Source: Pseudomonas nitroreducens TX1
GTDB taxonomy: Bacteria > Pseudomonadota > Gammaproteobacteria > Pseudomonadales > Pseudomonadaceae
Assembly: GCF_000313755.1 (NCBI RefSeq)
Contig: NZ_AMZB01000104.1
Coordinates: forward strand, 1-64,000
Direction of reading: 5' to 3'
Length of the DNA: 64,000 nucleotides
The stretch's first letter is position 1. Every line of letters starts with the position of its first letter. The translations under genes and the position numbers were made by a program. Shown in pieces: positions 27,322-36,244 of this stretch. The notes under the pieces are model-generated. The model was not told the origin of the DNA, did not search any database, and saw only the letters and a list, made by a program, of their open reading frames with translations.

Positions 27322-28194
27322 ATGTCCCAGTCTTCCGCCCGCTCGCCCGGCCGTTCCGTCCTCCGCGCCGCCCTGACCTCAGCCAGCCTGCTCGTCGCCT
27401 GTGCCGTCGGCTTCTTCATCTGGCAGGGCTTCTATCCGGTGCAGAGCGCCGACGGCTGGTTCTACGAGGTGCTGCACGAAGACGTGCAGAAGGCCGCCTC
27501 GCTGGTGCCACTCCCCGATGGCGGCCTGCTGGTCAGCCAGGAGCTCAAGAATGGCAAGGGCAACATCCTGCATATCGCCGTCGACGGCAAACGACGGGTC
27601 ATGATCGATGGCCTGTCCAAGCCCGACGGCATGATCGCCGCACAGGGCGGCTGGGTGTTCAGCCAGGAAATCGATCACCGCCCCGTGCAACTGCTCAAGG
27701 ATGGCAAGGTCAGCGACCTGTTCCTGGGCAATTCCGTGCAGGGCCTGTGGAATGACGGCGACTACCTGTATGCCATCGAAGACAGCCACGACAACGGCCG
27801 CCTGCTGCGCTATCGCTGGAGCGACGGCGAGCTGACGGTGCTGCGCCAGCACCTGCAGGAAACCGAGTCCATCACCCGCTGCACCGATGGCAGCCTGCTC
27901 TACTCCGAAAAGGAAAAGGGTCTCGTGCACCGGTTCAGCGAAGACGGCAAGGACCCGGTACTGCTGTCCGGGCTGAACAAGCCCACCTTCCTGATGTGTG
28001 ACGAGCATGGCCTGTGGATCAGCGAAGACGCCACCCACCGCGCGCGCCTGCTGCTCTGGGACGGCAAGGGCGAACCACGCACCATCCTCTCGTTCCTCAA
28101 GGCGCCGCAGTCCATCGTGCCCGATGGCAAGGGCGGCTACCTGCTCGCCGAAGGCGGCCGCGACCGCGTGCTGCAGCTCACCCCCAGCCGTTGA
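27322..28194 (+). CDS. Membrane-anchored SMP-30/NHL-like beta-propeller protein
   Basis: It encodes 290 residues. After a short basic head there is one hydrophobic helix (about 13-35, ASLLVACAVGFFIWQGF), then a periplasmic domain with repeated blade-like segments (LVPLPDGGLLVSQE, GLSKPDGMIAAQGGWVFSQE, GLNKPTFLMCDEHGLWISED, SIVPDGKGGYLLAEGG). The pattern is that of six-bladed propellers such as gluconolactonases, but metal ligands cannot be assigned with certainty. The ATG at 27322 is chosen over 27277. It is a lone gene; function unknown. Confidence 0.65.
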   Translation: MSQSSARSPGRSVLRAALTSASLLVACAVGFFIWQGFYPVQSADGWFYEVLHEDVQKAASLVPLPDGGLLVSQELKNGKGNILHIAVDGKRRVMIDGLSKPDGMIAAQGGWVFSQEIDHRPVQLLKDGKVSDLFLGNSVQGLWNDGDYLYAIEDSHDNGRLLRYRWSDGELTVLRQHLQETESITRCTDGSLLYSEKEKGLVHRFSEDGKDPVLLSGLNKPTFLMCDEHGLWISEDATHRARLLLWDGKGEPRTILSFLKAPQSIVPDGKGGYLLAEGGRDRVLQLTPSR

Positions 28195-28216
28195 CTACGG
28201 GCGGCAGCGCGCCGCC

Positions 28217-29116
28217 CTACTCCACCAGCCGAGGCATCGCCTCGGCCAGGGCATCGATGGCCAGTCGCACCTTGCGTGGCAATTGCGCGGTCTGCAGCCA
28301 GGTCGCGTGGACGTCGTAGAGGTAGCCGGGCTGCTGCGGCAGCAACTCCTCCAGTTCGCCCGCAAGAATGGCTTCGCGCACCAGCCAGTAGGGCAGCCAC
28401 GTCAGGCCCATACCGCCAATCGCCGCGTCGGAGATGGCAGCCAGGTCATCGAAACGTAGCCGCGAGTGCGGCGCGAAGGCTTCGGGCAACTGCCCTTCTC
28501 GGGGGAACAACCAGGGATTTATCCGTCCGGAGCGGTGGTAGACCAGCAACCGGTGCGCGGCCAGCTCCTCGATGCTCTGCGGCCGCCCCTGCACATCCAG
28601 GTAGGCCGGCGCAGCGCACACCACCATGCGCTGGCGGCCGATGCAGCGTGCAATGACTCCGTCCCTGGGTTGGGGTGCGCCGGTGCGGATGGCCAGGTCG
28701 ATCTGCTCCTCGGCCAGGTCCGTCAGGCGGTCGCTGAAGCGCAGGTCCAGCTCCAGCTGCGGGTAGCGTTGCGCCAGCTCCAGCAGGACCGGCGCCACGC
28801 AACGCCGGCCAAAGTGCACCGGCAGGGCCACCCGCAGCCTGCCGCGAGGCTCGGCTACCTCGCCGCTGGCAAGGATGTCCGCCGTCTCGACATCGGCCAG
28901 CAGCGCGCGACAGCGCTCACAGTAGATCCGCCCTGCCTCGGTCAGGCTCTGCCGGCGCGTGCTGCGCATCAGCAACTGCACGCCCAGGCGCTCCTCGAGG
29001 AAGCGCACGTGCTTGCCCACCATCGGCGCGGACATCTCCAGGGCCTCGGCGGCCGCCGCAAAGGAACCGAGGTCCACCGCACGAACGAAGACTTCCATGC
29101 TGGTCAGACGATCCAT
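28217..29116 (-). CDS. LysR-family transcriptional regulator
   Basis: It encodes 299 residues with HTH MEVFVRAVDLGSFAAAAEALEMSAPMVGKHVRFLEERLG and a substrate-binding domain. It starts at 29116 with the ribosome site caggag. The sequence TRRQSLTEAGRIYCERC is typical of the branch that often regulates oxidoreductase or drug transporter genes. It is divergent from the quinone oxidoreductase gene at 29222, which is its probable target. The interval 29117-29221 carries a direct repeat catttat/catttat. Confidence 0.88.
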   Translation of the reverse strand: MDRLTSMEVFVRAVDLGSFAAAAEALEMSAPMVGKHVRFLEERLGVQLLMRSTRRQSLTEAGRIYCERCRALLADVETADILASGEVAEPRGRLRVALPVHFGRRCVAPVLLELAQRYPQLELDLRFSDRLTDLAEEQIDLAIRTGAPQPRDGVIARCIGRQRMVVCAAPAYLDVQGRPQSIEELAAHRLLVYHRSGRINPWLFPREGQLPEAFAPHSRLRFDDLAAISDAAIGGMGLTWLPYWLVREAILAGELEELLPQQPGYLYDVHATWLQTAQLPRKVRLAIDALAEAMPRLVE

Positions 29117-29221
29117 TCGAAACTCCTGATTTCGACTAACCGCATTTATACGCCATTTATCCGCTGACAACCTTCACAGATAGTTCCTTTACGTCAGATC
29201 ACTTTCGTATTGGAGCATCAC

Positions 29222-30223
29222 ATGGAAAGACTCAAGGCACGGGCCATTCGCTTTCATCGGATCGGTGGCCCCGAAGTTCTGGGCATAGAGCCGGTCGCGA
29301 TTCGCCAGCCTGGGCCGGACGATGTCAGCATCCGGGTCAAGGCGTTGGGACTGAACCGCGCAGAGGTCCTGTTGCGGACCGACCGCTACATCGAAAGCCC
29401 GCAGTTTCCCTCTGGCCTGGGCCTGGAGGCCACCGGCGTGGTCGAGGCCGTGGGCAGTCAGGTGCGCAGGTTTGCCGTGGGAGATGCGGTGAGCGTCCTG
29501 CCGCCGACTTCGATGAAGCAGGAACCGACCCACGCCGAATACCTGGTCGTTGCGCAGTCCCGCCTGGTGAAGAACCCGCCGGGGCAAGCCTGGACCGACG
29601 CCGCCGCCACCTGGATGCAGTACCTCACCGCCTATGGCGCGCTGGTTCAGGCAGCCGGCCTGCGCGAGGGCGATTTCGTCGTCATCACCGCCGCGTCCAG
29701 CAGCGTTGGCCTCGCCGCCATCCAGATTGCCCGGCGCATGGGCGCGGTGCCCATCGCCGTGACGCGCACTTCGGCCAAACGCGAAGCGCTGCTGCAGGCG
29801 GGCGCCGCCGGGGTCATCGCCAGCGAAGAAGAGAACTTGCGCTCGCGCCTGTTCGAGATCACCGGCAAGACCGGCGCACGGGTGGTCTTCGACCCGGTGG
29901 GCGGGCCGATCTTCGAGCCGCTGACGGCTGCCATGGCCGAGGGCGGCATCCTCATCGAGTATGGCGGCCTGAGCCCCGAGCCCACGCCCTTCCCGCTGTT
30001 CGAGGTACTGAGCCGCTCGCTGGTGCTGCGGGGCTATCGGATCCACGAAGTGCTGCAAGACCCGGTGCGCCTGCGCGAAGCCGCCGACTTCATCTACACC
30101 GGCCTGGCGGATGGCTCGCTACGCCCGGTGATTGCCCGCACCTTCGCCTTCGACGAGATCGTCCAGGCCTACCGCTATCTGGAATCCAACCAGCAGTTCG
30201 GCAAAGTCGTGGTCACCCTGTAG
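29222..30223 (+). CDS. Zinc-independent quinone oxidoreductase (MDR family)
   Basis: It encodes 333 residues of the medium-chain dehydrogenase/reductase superfamily, NADPH:quinone reductase type. Marks are GLEATGVVEAVGSQVRRFAVGDAV, the nucleotide-binding segment ITAASSSVGLAAIQIARRMGA and FDPVGG. The zinc ligands of alcohol dehydrogenases are absent. The ATG at 29222 follows ggag; that at 29210 is less likely. It is divergent from a LysR gene. Confidence 0.88.
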   Translation: MERLKARAIRFHRIGGPEVLGIEPVAIRQPGPDDVSIRVKALGLNRAEVLLRTDRYIESPQFPSGLGLEATGVVEAVGSQVRRFAVGDAVSVLPPTSMKQEPTHAEYLVVAQSRLVKNPPGQAWTDAAATWMQYLTAYGALVQAAGLREGDFVVITAASSSVGLAAIQIARRMGAVPIAVTRTSAKREALLQAGAAGVIASEEENLRSRLFEITGKTGARVVFDPVGGPIFEPLTAAMAEGGILIEYGGLSPEPTPFPLFEVLSRSLVLRGYRIHEVLQDPVRLREAADFIYTGLADGSLRPVIARTFAFDEIVQAYRYLESNQQFGKVVVTL

Positions 30224-30281
30224 CCATCGGATACACTGCCCCGGCGCGGCTCCCCGCCGCGCGGGATGCAGCGGAGCCGAA

Positions 30282-31175
30282 ATGCCAAGGGAAAATTTCA
30301 ATGACCTGATTGCCTTCGTCACCGTCGCGCGCGAAGGCAGCTTCACCAAGGCAGCGGCGCAACTGGGCGTCTCCCAGTCGGCGCTGAGCCACACCATCCG
30401 CGCGCTGGAAACCCGCCTCGGCCTGCGCCTGCTCAGCCGCACCACTCGCAGCGTTTCCCCCACGGAAGCGGGCGAGCGCTTGCTGCAGACGCTGGCGCCG
30501 CGCTTCGAGGAGATCGAAGCCGAGCTGGCGGCCCTCAGTGACCTTCGCGACAAGCCGGTCGGCACCCTGCGCATCACCGCCGCCGAACACGCGGCCAGCA
30601 CCGTGCTCTGGCCGAAGCTGGCGGCCGTGTTGCCGGATTACCCGGATATCAAGGTCGAGGTGAGCATCGACTACGGACTGACCGATATCGCCGCCGAACG
30701 CTTCGACGCTGGCGTGCGCCTGGGCGATCAGGTAGCCAAGGACATGATCGCCGTCCGTATCGCCCCGGACCTGCGCATGGCAGTAGTCGCCAGCCCGAGC
30801 TATCTCGCCCGCAAGGGCCGCCCGCTGGATGTCCCTGCACTGGCGGGCCACGACTGCCTGAACCTGCGCCTGCCGACCTACGGCGGGCTGATGGCCTGGG
30901 AGTTCGCCAGGGACGGTCACGAAGTGAAGGCGCGAGTCGAAGGCCAACTGACCTTCAACAGCAGCCCGCACATCCTTCGAGCGGCGCTGGATGGCTTCGG
31001 CCTCGCCTACCTGCCCGCCGACATGGCCACCGAATACGTCACCGTCGGGCGCCTGGAAAAAGTGCTGGAGGACTGGTGCCCGACCTTCCCCGGCTACCAC
31101 CTCTACTACCCGAGCCGGCGGCAGAAATCCCGCGCCTTCTCGGTGCTGGTGGACGCGCTGCGCCACCAGGAATGA
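30282..31175 (+). CDS. LysR-family transcriptional regulator
   Basis: It encodes 297 residues beginning MPRENFNDLIAFVTVAREGSFTKAAAQLGVSQSALSHTI, then LSRTTRSVSPTEAGERLL, as in the group that regulates reductases and aldo/keto reductase genes. The longer frame from 30132 overlaps the preceding gene in another frame and is rejected. It is convergent, 23 bp apart, with the alcohol dehydrogenase operon at 31199-33630, a plausible target whose promoter region contains a dyad at 33715. Confidence 0.88.
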   Translation: MPRENFNDLIAFVTVAREGSFTKAAAQLGVSQSALSHTIRALETRLGLRLLSRTTRSVSPTEAGERLLQTLAPRFEEIEAELAALSDLRDKPVGTLRITAAEHAASTVLWPKLAAVLPDYPDIKVEVSIDYGLTDIAAERFDAGVRLGDQVAKDMIAVRIAPDLRMAVVASPSYLARKGRPLDVPALAGHDCLNLRLPTYGGLMAWEFARDGHEVKARVEGQLTFNSSPHILRAALDGFGLAYLPADMATEYVTVGRLEKVLEDWCPTFPGYHLYYPSRRQKSRAFSVLVDALRHQE

Positions 31176-31198
31176 AAGCCGGGCGCATCATGCACCCG

Positions 31199-32239
31199 TC
31201 AGAGCGTGGCCAGGTCGATGACGAAGCGATAGCGCACGTCGGAGCGCTCCATGCGCTCGAAGGCATGGTTGATCTCGTCCATGCGGATCATCTCGCACTC
31301 CGGCAGGATGTTCTTCTTGCCGCAGAAATCGAGCATCTCCTGGGTCTCGGCGATGCCGCCAATGGGCGAGCCGGCGATGCGTCGGCGTCCCAGCAGCAAC
31401 GGGATGCTGCTGATGTCATCGATGGGGCCGACCTGCCCGACCATGACCAGCGTGCCGTCGATGTCCAGCAGCGGCATATAGGGCTTCAGGTCATGCTTCA
31501 CCGGCACGGTGTCGATGATCAGGTCGAAGCTGTTCGCCGCCGCCTTCATCGCCTGGGCGTCGGACGACACCAGCAGGGCATCGGCGCCCAGCCCCAGCGC
31601 GTCGTTGCGCTTGTCCGCCGTGCGGCTGAGCACAGTGACGGTGGCGCCCAGGCCGACCGCCAGCTTCACCGCCATGTGTCCCAGGCCGCCGAGACCGATC
31701 ACGCCCACGCGGCTGCCCGGCCCGACATTCCAGGTACGCAGCGGCGAATAGGTGGTGATGCCCGCGCACAACAGCGGCGCGGCCTTGCTCAGGTCCAACC
31801 CATCCGGCACACGCAGGACGAACTCTTCACGCACCACCAGTTGTTTGGAGTAACCACCCTGGGTCGCTTCGCGGGTGAGGCGGTCCACGCCGTTGTAGGT
31901 CTGGGTATTGCCTTCACGGCACAGCTGCTCCTCGCCCTTGCGGCACTGATCGCACACCTGGCAGGAATCTACCATGCAGCCCACCGCCACGGCGTCGCCG
32001 ACCTGGTAGCGGCTGACCTTCGAGCCGACCGCAGTGACCCGGCCGACGATCTCATGGCCCGGCACCATCGGGTAGCGGCTGAAGCCCCAGTCGTTGCGGG
32101 CCTGGTGCAGGTCGGAGTGGCAGACGCCGCAGTAGAGGACGTCCATCGCCACGTCGTTGTCGCGCAATGCACGACGCTCGAAGGTGAAGGGCGCGAGCGG
32201 GTCCTGCGGGTTCTGCGCGGCATATCCAAGGGTCTTCAT
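31199..32239 (-). CDS. Zinc-dependent NAD(P) alcohol dehydrogenase (YahK/cinnamyl-alcohol-dehydrogenase type)
   Basis: It encodes 346 residues. Catalytic zinc ligands are C37 and H62 (GHE), structural zinc cysteines are C93, C96, C99 and C107 (DSCQVCDQCRKGEEQLC). The cofactor motif is GVIGLGGLGHMAVKLA. NADPH-dependent aldehyde reduction is typical of this subgroup. It follows the aldo/keto reductase gene on the same strand with a good site (caggag) and forms the end of a three-gene operon. Confidence 0.92.
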   Translation of the reverse strand: MKTLGYAAQNPQDPLAPFTFERRALRDNDVAMDVLYCGVCHSDLHQARNDWGFSRYPMVPGHEIVGRVTAVGSKVSRYQVGDAVAVGCMVDSCQVCDQCRKGEEQLCREGNTQTYNGVDRLTREATQGGYSKQLVVREEFVLRVPDGLDLSKAAPLLCAGITTYSPLRTWNVGPGSRVGVIGLGGLGHMAVKLAVGLGATVTVLSRTADKRNDALGLGADALLVSSDAQAMKAAANSFDLIIDTVPVKHDLKPYMPLLDIDGTLVMVGQVGPIDDISSIPLLLGRRRIAGSPIGGIAETQEMLDFCGKKNILPECEMIRMDEINHAFERMERSDVRYRFVIDLATL

Positions 32240-32285
32240 CGATAGTGCTCCTGACGCTTCGGATGGGTCGGTTAAAAGACAGTGC

Positions 32286-33290
32286 TCAACGGGCCGGACG
32301 GCCTTCGACGGGATAGGCAGGATCGCTGTAGCCGGGCGTGGAGGCATGGCCGGGCGGCACCAGGCTGTCCACGAAGGCTTCATCCTCGGCGGTCAGTTGC
32401 AGGTCCAGCGCCGGCAGGTAGCCATCCCAGTGCTCCTCCGTGCGCGGGCCGGCGATGAGCGAGCTGACCAGCGGATTGTTCAGCACCCAGGCCAGGGCGA
32501 ATGCCGCCGGCGTGGTGCCACGGGCGACGGCGTGCCCGGCGATGCGCTGGGCGATCTGCAGGGATTCGGGCCGCCATTCGGTCTGCTGGATGCGCTTGTC
32601 GCCACGGCCGACGCGGGAATCCGCTGGCGGCTCGGCACCGGGCCGGTACTTGCCGGTGAGCACACCGCGGGCCAGCGGGCTGTAGGGCACCACGCCAATG
32701 CCGTAGTGCCCGGCGACCGGCAGTTGCTCGACCTCGGCGGTACGGTCCACCAGGTTGTACAGCGGCTCGCTGCAGATCGGTCGGTCCATGCCCAGCTGGT
32801 CGGCCAGGCGCACCACCTCGGCGATACGCCAGCCGCGAAAATTGGACAGGCCGTAATAGCGGACCTTGCCCTGGCGGATGAGCTCGCCCACTGCGCGCAG
32901 CCCTTCTTCCAGCGGCGCATCGACGTCGGTGCGGTGGAAATAGAGGATGTCCAGGTAGTCGGTGTCCAGTCGGCGCAGGCTGTCCTCCACCGACTGGTAG
33001 ATCCACTTGCGCGACTGGCCGCGGTGGTTCGGGCCATCGCCCAGGGCATTGCCGAACTTGCTGGCGATCACCCAGTCATCGCGGCGGGCGGCCACCGCGC
33101 GGCCCGCCACCTCTTCGGAGCGTCCCTTGTGATAGACATCCGCGGTGTCGAGGAAATTGACGCCCTGCTCGAACGCCTTGTCGATGATGCGCCGCGAAGT
33201 CGGCTCATCGGTCTCGCCGCCGAACATCATGGCGCCCAGGCACAGGGGCGAGACTTTCAGGGCGCTGCGGCCCAGGTAACGGTATTGCAT
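32286..33290 (-). CDS. Aldo/keto reductase
   Basis: It encodes 334 residues. The catalytic tetrad is D48, Y53, K78 and H119 (FLDTADVYHKG, IASKFG, YFHRTD). It reduces aldehydes or ketones with NADPH. It starts at MQYRYLGRSALKVSPLCLGAM with gaggag upstream. It is the middle gene of the CMD-AKR-ADH operon. A broken relative lies at 33872-34056. Confidence 0.92.
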   Translation of the reverse strand: MQYRYLGRSALKVSPLCLGAMMFGGETDEPTSRRIIDKAFEQGVNFLDTADVYHKGRSEEVAGRAVAARRDDWVIASKFGNALGDGPNHRGQSRKWIYQSVEDSLRRLDTDYLDILYFHRTDVDAPLEEGLRAVGELIRQGKVRYYGLSNFRGWRIAEVVRLADQLGMDRPICSEPLYNLVDRTAEVEQLPVAGHYGIGVVPYSPLARGVLTGKYRPGAEPPADSRVGRGDKRIQQTEWRPESLQIAQRIAGHAVARGTTPAAFALAWVLNNPLVSSLIAGPRTEEHWDGYLPALDLQLTAEDEAFVDSLVPPGHASTPGYSDPAYPVEGRPAR

Positions 33291-33300
33291 GCAGTACTCC

Positions 33301-33630
33301 TCAGGCCGCGTCGCGCTCGGCGAACACACGGCGGGCGACGCCCAGCGCGGTGGAAGCCGTGGGCCAGCCGGAATAGAAAGCCAGGTGGGTGATGGCCTCG
33401 ATCAGCTCCTCGCGGGTCAGGCCGTTGTCCAGCGCCCGGCCCAGGTGGAAATGGAGCTCGTTGGCCTGGTAGCGCGCCACCAGGCTGGAAACCGTGACCA
33501 GGCTACGGTCACGTGGCGAGAGGCCGGGGCGCTCCCAGACATCGCCGAACAGCACCTGGTCGGTGTAGTCGGCCAGCGCCGGGGCGATGTCGCCGAAAGC
33601 CTTGTGGGCGGTGGAGGCTGGTTCGCTCAT
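33301..33630 (-). CDS. Carboxymuconolactone decarboxylase (CMD) family protein
   Basis: It encodes 109 residues, a single CMD domain (LSPRDRSLVTVSSLVARYQANELHFHLGRALDNGLTREE in pieces). It has no cysteine, so it is not an AhpD-like peroxidase and looks closer to the decarboxylase-like branch, whose members often occur beside aldo/keto reductases. Its reaction is not known. It is the first gene of the operon, with a possible operator about 85 bp upstream. Confidence 0.85.
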   Translation of the reverse strand: MSEPASTAHKAFGDIAPALADYTDQVLFGDVWERPGLSPRDRSLVTVSSLVARYQANELHFHLGRALDNGLTREELIEAITHLAFYSGWPTASTALGVARRVFAERDAA

Positions 33631-33714
33631 GGTGTGCTCCGCTTCGCTGATGAACTGGGGGCCATGCTAGGCCGTGCCAGGCCGGTGATTAAGCGGCGAA
33701 ACGCGCTTGGACCT

Positions 33715-33729
33715 ATGAGGCAACCTCAT
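33715..33729. promoter_or_regulatory. Candidate regulator dyad upstream of the CMD-AKR-ADH operon
   Basis: atgagg-caa-cctcat is a perfect 6-bp inverted repeat in the intergenic region before the operon's first gene (start 33630). A related half, ctcatagg, follows at 33759. It may be a LysR or other regulator site. Confidence 0.4.
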
Positions 33730-33871
33730 GAATGCCCCGCCATAACCCAAGAGCCAGGCTCATAGGCGACTGCGCTTTTGCCCGTCTAATCACCACGAAA
33801 GTCCTTGAGTAAAGTCCATCCCGGACGTTTCACCGGGCAATCCTGCCCTTCCCTCTTCAATAGAGACCCCA

Positions 33872-34056
33872 ATGGACCAGCGCACTGGGCCGTAATGGCC
33901 TGCAGGTATCGACGCTGGGCCTGGGCTGCCTGGGCCTGGGCTATGGCCACGGGCCGGTGGTCGACCGCCAGGATGGCATCCGTTTACGCAGGGCCTTCGA
34001 CAGCGGCGTGACCTTCTTCGGCACCGGGCCGCTGACGGGGCCGCCTGGAGAGCCCC
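33872..34056 (+). pseudogene. Aldo/keto reductase N-terminal relic
   Basis: From the ATG at 33872 the frame gives MDQRT and then needs a two-base shift to read LGRNGLQVSTLGLGCLGLGY, then GHGPVVDRQDGIRLRRAFDS and GVTFFGTGPLTGPPGE. This matches the start of aldo/keto reductases (LGKNGLQVSALGLGCMGLS ... GVTFFDTAEVYGP), where the catalytic Asp in FFDTA has become Gly. Homology stops about 60 codons in, at a family C repeat (34057). It is therefore frameshifted, mutated at the active site, and truncated. The rest of the gap 33631-34085 holds only the dyad at 33715 and the repeat. Confidence 0.75.
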
Positions 34057-34085
34057 GCAGGAGCGGACTCCGTCTATCCGCACAC

Positions 34086-34325
34086 CTAAAGGTCGCTCAG
34101 CGCCAGCGGTCGAAACAGCGGCTCGCTGGCCAGCACCTTGATGCCTGCAGGAGAGCTCTCCAGCAGGCGACGCTCACTGTCGGCCACCATCAGCTCCAGG
34201 CCGTAACCCAGCTCTCCCAGGCAACAGGCGATGCTGGCCACGGCCTCCTTCGCCCAGGGCAGATCGGAATCGAAATGGCCGAGCAACTGGCCGTGGCGCT
34301 GGATAGTCAGGCGGTACTTGTGCAT
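34086..34325 (-). CDS. Small hypothetical protein (79 residues)
   Basis: It starts MHKYRLTIQRHGQLLGHFDS and continues DLPWAKEAVASIACCLGELG, ending PLFRPLALSDL. The mix of a beta strand and a long helix resembles small cytoplasmic proteins often seen in Pseudomonas, but I recognise no family. It is divergent from the MOSC gene (132 bp apart). The start is the ATG after gagag at 34325; the far longer frame to 34973 is a shadow of the MOSC gene. Confidence 0.6.
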   Translation of the reverse strand: MHKYRLTIQRHGQLLGHFDSDLPWAKEAVASIACCLGELGYGLELMVADSERRLLESSPAGIKVLASEPLFRPLALSDL

Positions 34326-34457
34326 GGCGGACTCTCGCGAAATCAAAAGGGGAAACTTACTTTGTATCGAATCGAAACCTTGACAGAGCCTACCGTCCTG
34401 ACGGATTTTGTCCAGGTAGTTTTTGGTCGATACCATTTCCACACCGAGAGTCCCGTC

Positions 34458-35156
34458 ATGAGCCTGCCCGCCGTTTCCCTCGACGCCCTCCTCACCGGCA
34501 AAGCCGTGCCCTTCACTCGCCCGGGCTCGCGCAGCGCCATCGCCAAGCAAGCGCGAGAGGCCCATCTGGCGGTGACCACGCTGGGACTGGAGAGCGACGA
34601 GCAAGGCGACCTGCGCGTGCACGGCGGCATCGAAAAGGCCATCCACCACTACCCCCGCGAGCACTACGCCGCCTGGGTCGCCGAACTCGGCGAACACCCC
34701 CTGCTGTGCCAGCCCGGCGCGTTCGGCGAGAACTTCAGCACCACCGGCTGGACCGAAGCGGACCTCTGCCTGGGCGACCGCATCCGCGCCGGCACGGCCT
34801 TGCTGGAGGTGTCCCAGGGGCGCATGCCCTGCTGGAAGCTCAACGACCGTTTCGACGTAGCGCAAATGGCCCTGCGGGTGCAGGAATCGGGGCGCACCGG
34901 CTGGTATTACCGCGTGCTGGAGGAAGGCATGGTGGCCGCCGGAGCGATACTGGAACTGGTCGAGCGCCCCCATGCCGAGTGGTCGCTGCAGCGGCTATCC
35001 GCCGTGCTGTTCGACAAGCGCGTGGACGTCGACGTCCTGCGCGAATGCCTGGAACTGCCGTTGCCGCCGAACTGGCGCCGCACCCTGTCGCGTCGCCTGG
35101 AGAACGGCGCGGTGGAAGACTGGAGCCCGCGCCTGGAAGGCAGCCCGAAGGCCTGA
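34458..35156 (+). CDS. MOSC-domain protein, YiiM-like
   Basis: It encodes 232 residues. The MOSC (molybdenum cofactor sulfurase C-terminal) domain shows HGGIEKAIHHYPREHY, FGENFSTTGWTE, LCLGDRIRAG and the conserved C125 in GRMPCWKLNDRFD. YiiM in E. coli binds molybdenum cofactor and confers resistance to N-hydroxylated bases. The gene starts at ATG 34458; the in-frame extension upstream to 33957 runs into the aldo/keto reductase relic and is not real. The stop is one base before the convergent EamA gene stop. Confidence 0.88.
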   Translation: MSLPAVSLDALLTGKAVPFTRPGSRSAIAKQAREAHLAVTTLGLESDEQGDLRVHGGIEKAIHHYPREHYAAWVAELGEHPLLCQPGAFGENFSTTGWTEADLCLGDRIRAGTALLEVSQGRMPCWKLNDRFDVAQMALRVQESGRTGWYYRVLEEGMVAAGAILELVERPHAEWSLQRLSAVLFDKRVDVDVLRECLELPLPPNWRRTLSRRLENGAVEDWSPRLEGSPKA

Positions 35157-35157
35157 C

Positions 35158-36108
35158 TCAGGACTCCACGGCGCGCGCCGGAACCTCTGCCGGCGCACGG
35201 TGCAGACCGATGGCCCAGAGCACGCCGACGGTCAGCAGAGCGATGGCCAGCGCCTCCACCGGGCCGGGCAGCCGCTGCTCGTTGAGGTAGGCGTAGGCGC
35301 AGGCGAACAGTGTTTCGAAGACGATCAGTTGGCCGCCGAGGCTCATCGGCAGGCGGCGCGTCGCCGCGTTCCACAGTCCATTGGCGACCCACGAGCCGAA
35401 GATGGCAAGGAACAGCGAGACCCAGAGGAACACCATCCAGCGCTCCGCGGAGATGCCGGTCGGCACCGCCTGCGGCGCGATCAGCACACCCACGCCCGCC
35501 AGCACCAGGGCCATCACCCCTGTCACCACGCCGATCAGGGTCGACCACTCGTGGCTGTTGAAGTGGCTGGCCTTGAGGTAACGCGCATTGGCGGTGGCAT
35601 ACCAGGACCAGCACAGCACCGCCGAAAAGCCACACACGATGCCGAGGAGGCGCTCGCCCGCCGTGCTGCCGGCGGCCATCAGCGCCGACGGATCGAGGTT
35701 GATGCAGAGAATGCCCAGCGCGACCAGCGCCAGCGGCATCTTCATCCGCGACAGCGGCAGCGAGTCGTGCTCCGAACGGCTGCGGTAGCTGATCGCCAGC
35801 GGCATGATGCCATTGATCAGCGAGGCCGCCGCCACCCCGGCGAACTGCACCGCGGCCGAGAGCAGCGCGAAATACAGCAGGTTGCCTGCCAGGGACAGGC
35901 GGATAAGCATCGACAGGTCCTCACGGCTGACCCGGCGCAGCAGGCCCAGTGCCACCGGCAAGGCAATCAGCAGCGAGATGGCGCCATACAGCGCAAAGCG
36001 CACGGAACTGATCAGCAGCGGGTTGAATTCCGGCACCAGCGACGGCGCGAGGATCACCCCACCCCAGATTGCCCCTGCCATGCCTGCGTAGACCACCCCG
36101 CGTTTCAT
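35158..36108 (-). CDS. EamA/DMT-family transporter
   Basis: It encodes 316 residues with about ten predicted helices in two EamA repeats (GMAGAIWGGVILAPSLVPEF ... and the second from GIVCGFSAVLCWSWYATANA). These carriers export amino acids or other metabolites, or serve as drug/metabolite exporters; the substrate is not evident. I place the start at the ATG 36108 (MKRGVVYAGMAGAIWGG) with gagg upstream; ATG 36141 or 36204 would add a hydrophilic head. It is divergent from the LysR gene starting at 36245, its likely regulator. Confidence 0.85.
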   Translation of the reverse strand: MKRGVVYAGMAGAIWGGVILAPSLVPEFNPLLISSVRFALYGAISLLIALPVALGLLRRVSREDLSMLIRLSLAGNLLYFALLSAAVQFAGVAAASLINGIMPLAISYRSRSEHDSLPLSRMKMPLALVALGILCINLDPSALMAAGSTAGERLLGIVCGFSAVLCWSWYATANARYLKASHFNSHEWSTLIGVVTGVMALVLAGVGVLIAPQAVPTGISAERWMVFLWVSLFLAIFGSWVANGLWNAATRRLPMSLGGQLIVFETLFACAYAYLNEQRLPGPVEALAIALLTVGVLWAIGLHRAPAEVPARAVES

Positions 36109-36244
36109 TCCAGCAACCTCGATACTTCGGTGAATGCCCATAAAGAGCCGCCACGGTAGCCGTTGTGATAGGTTCTGACCAAGGATAAATCCGCACCAGG
36201 ACATTCCCTGCAGGAATGCCTCGGACCTTCACCGGAGAGCCGTC

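Noticed and set aside
33957..34457. N-terminal extension of the MOSC protein
   Set aside because: The extension is the aldo/keto reductase relic in frame by chance; homology and the start context put the MOSC start at 34458.
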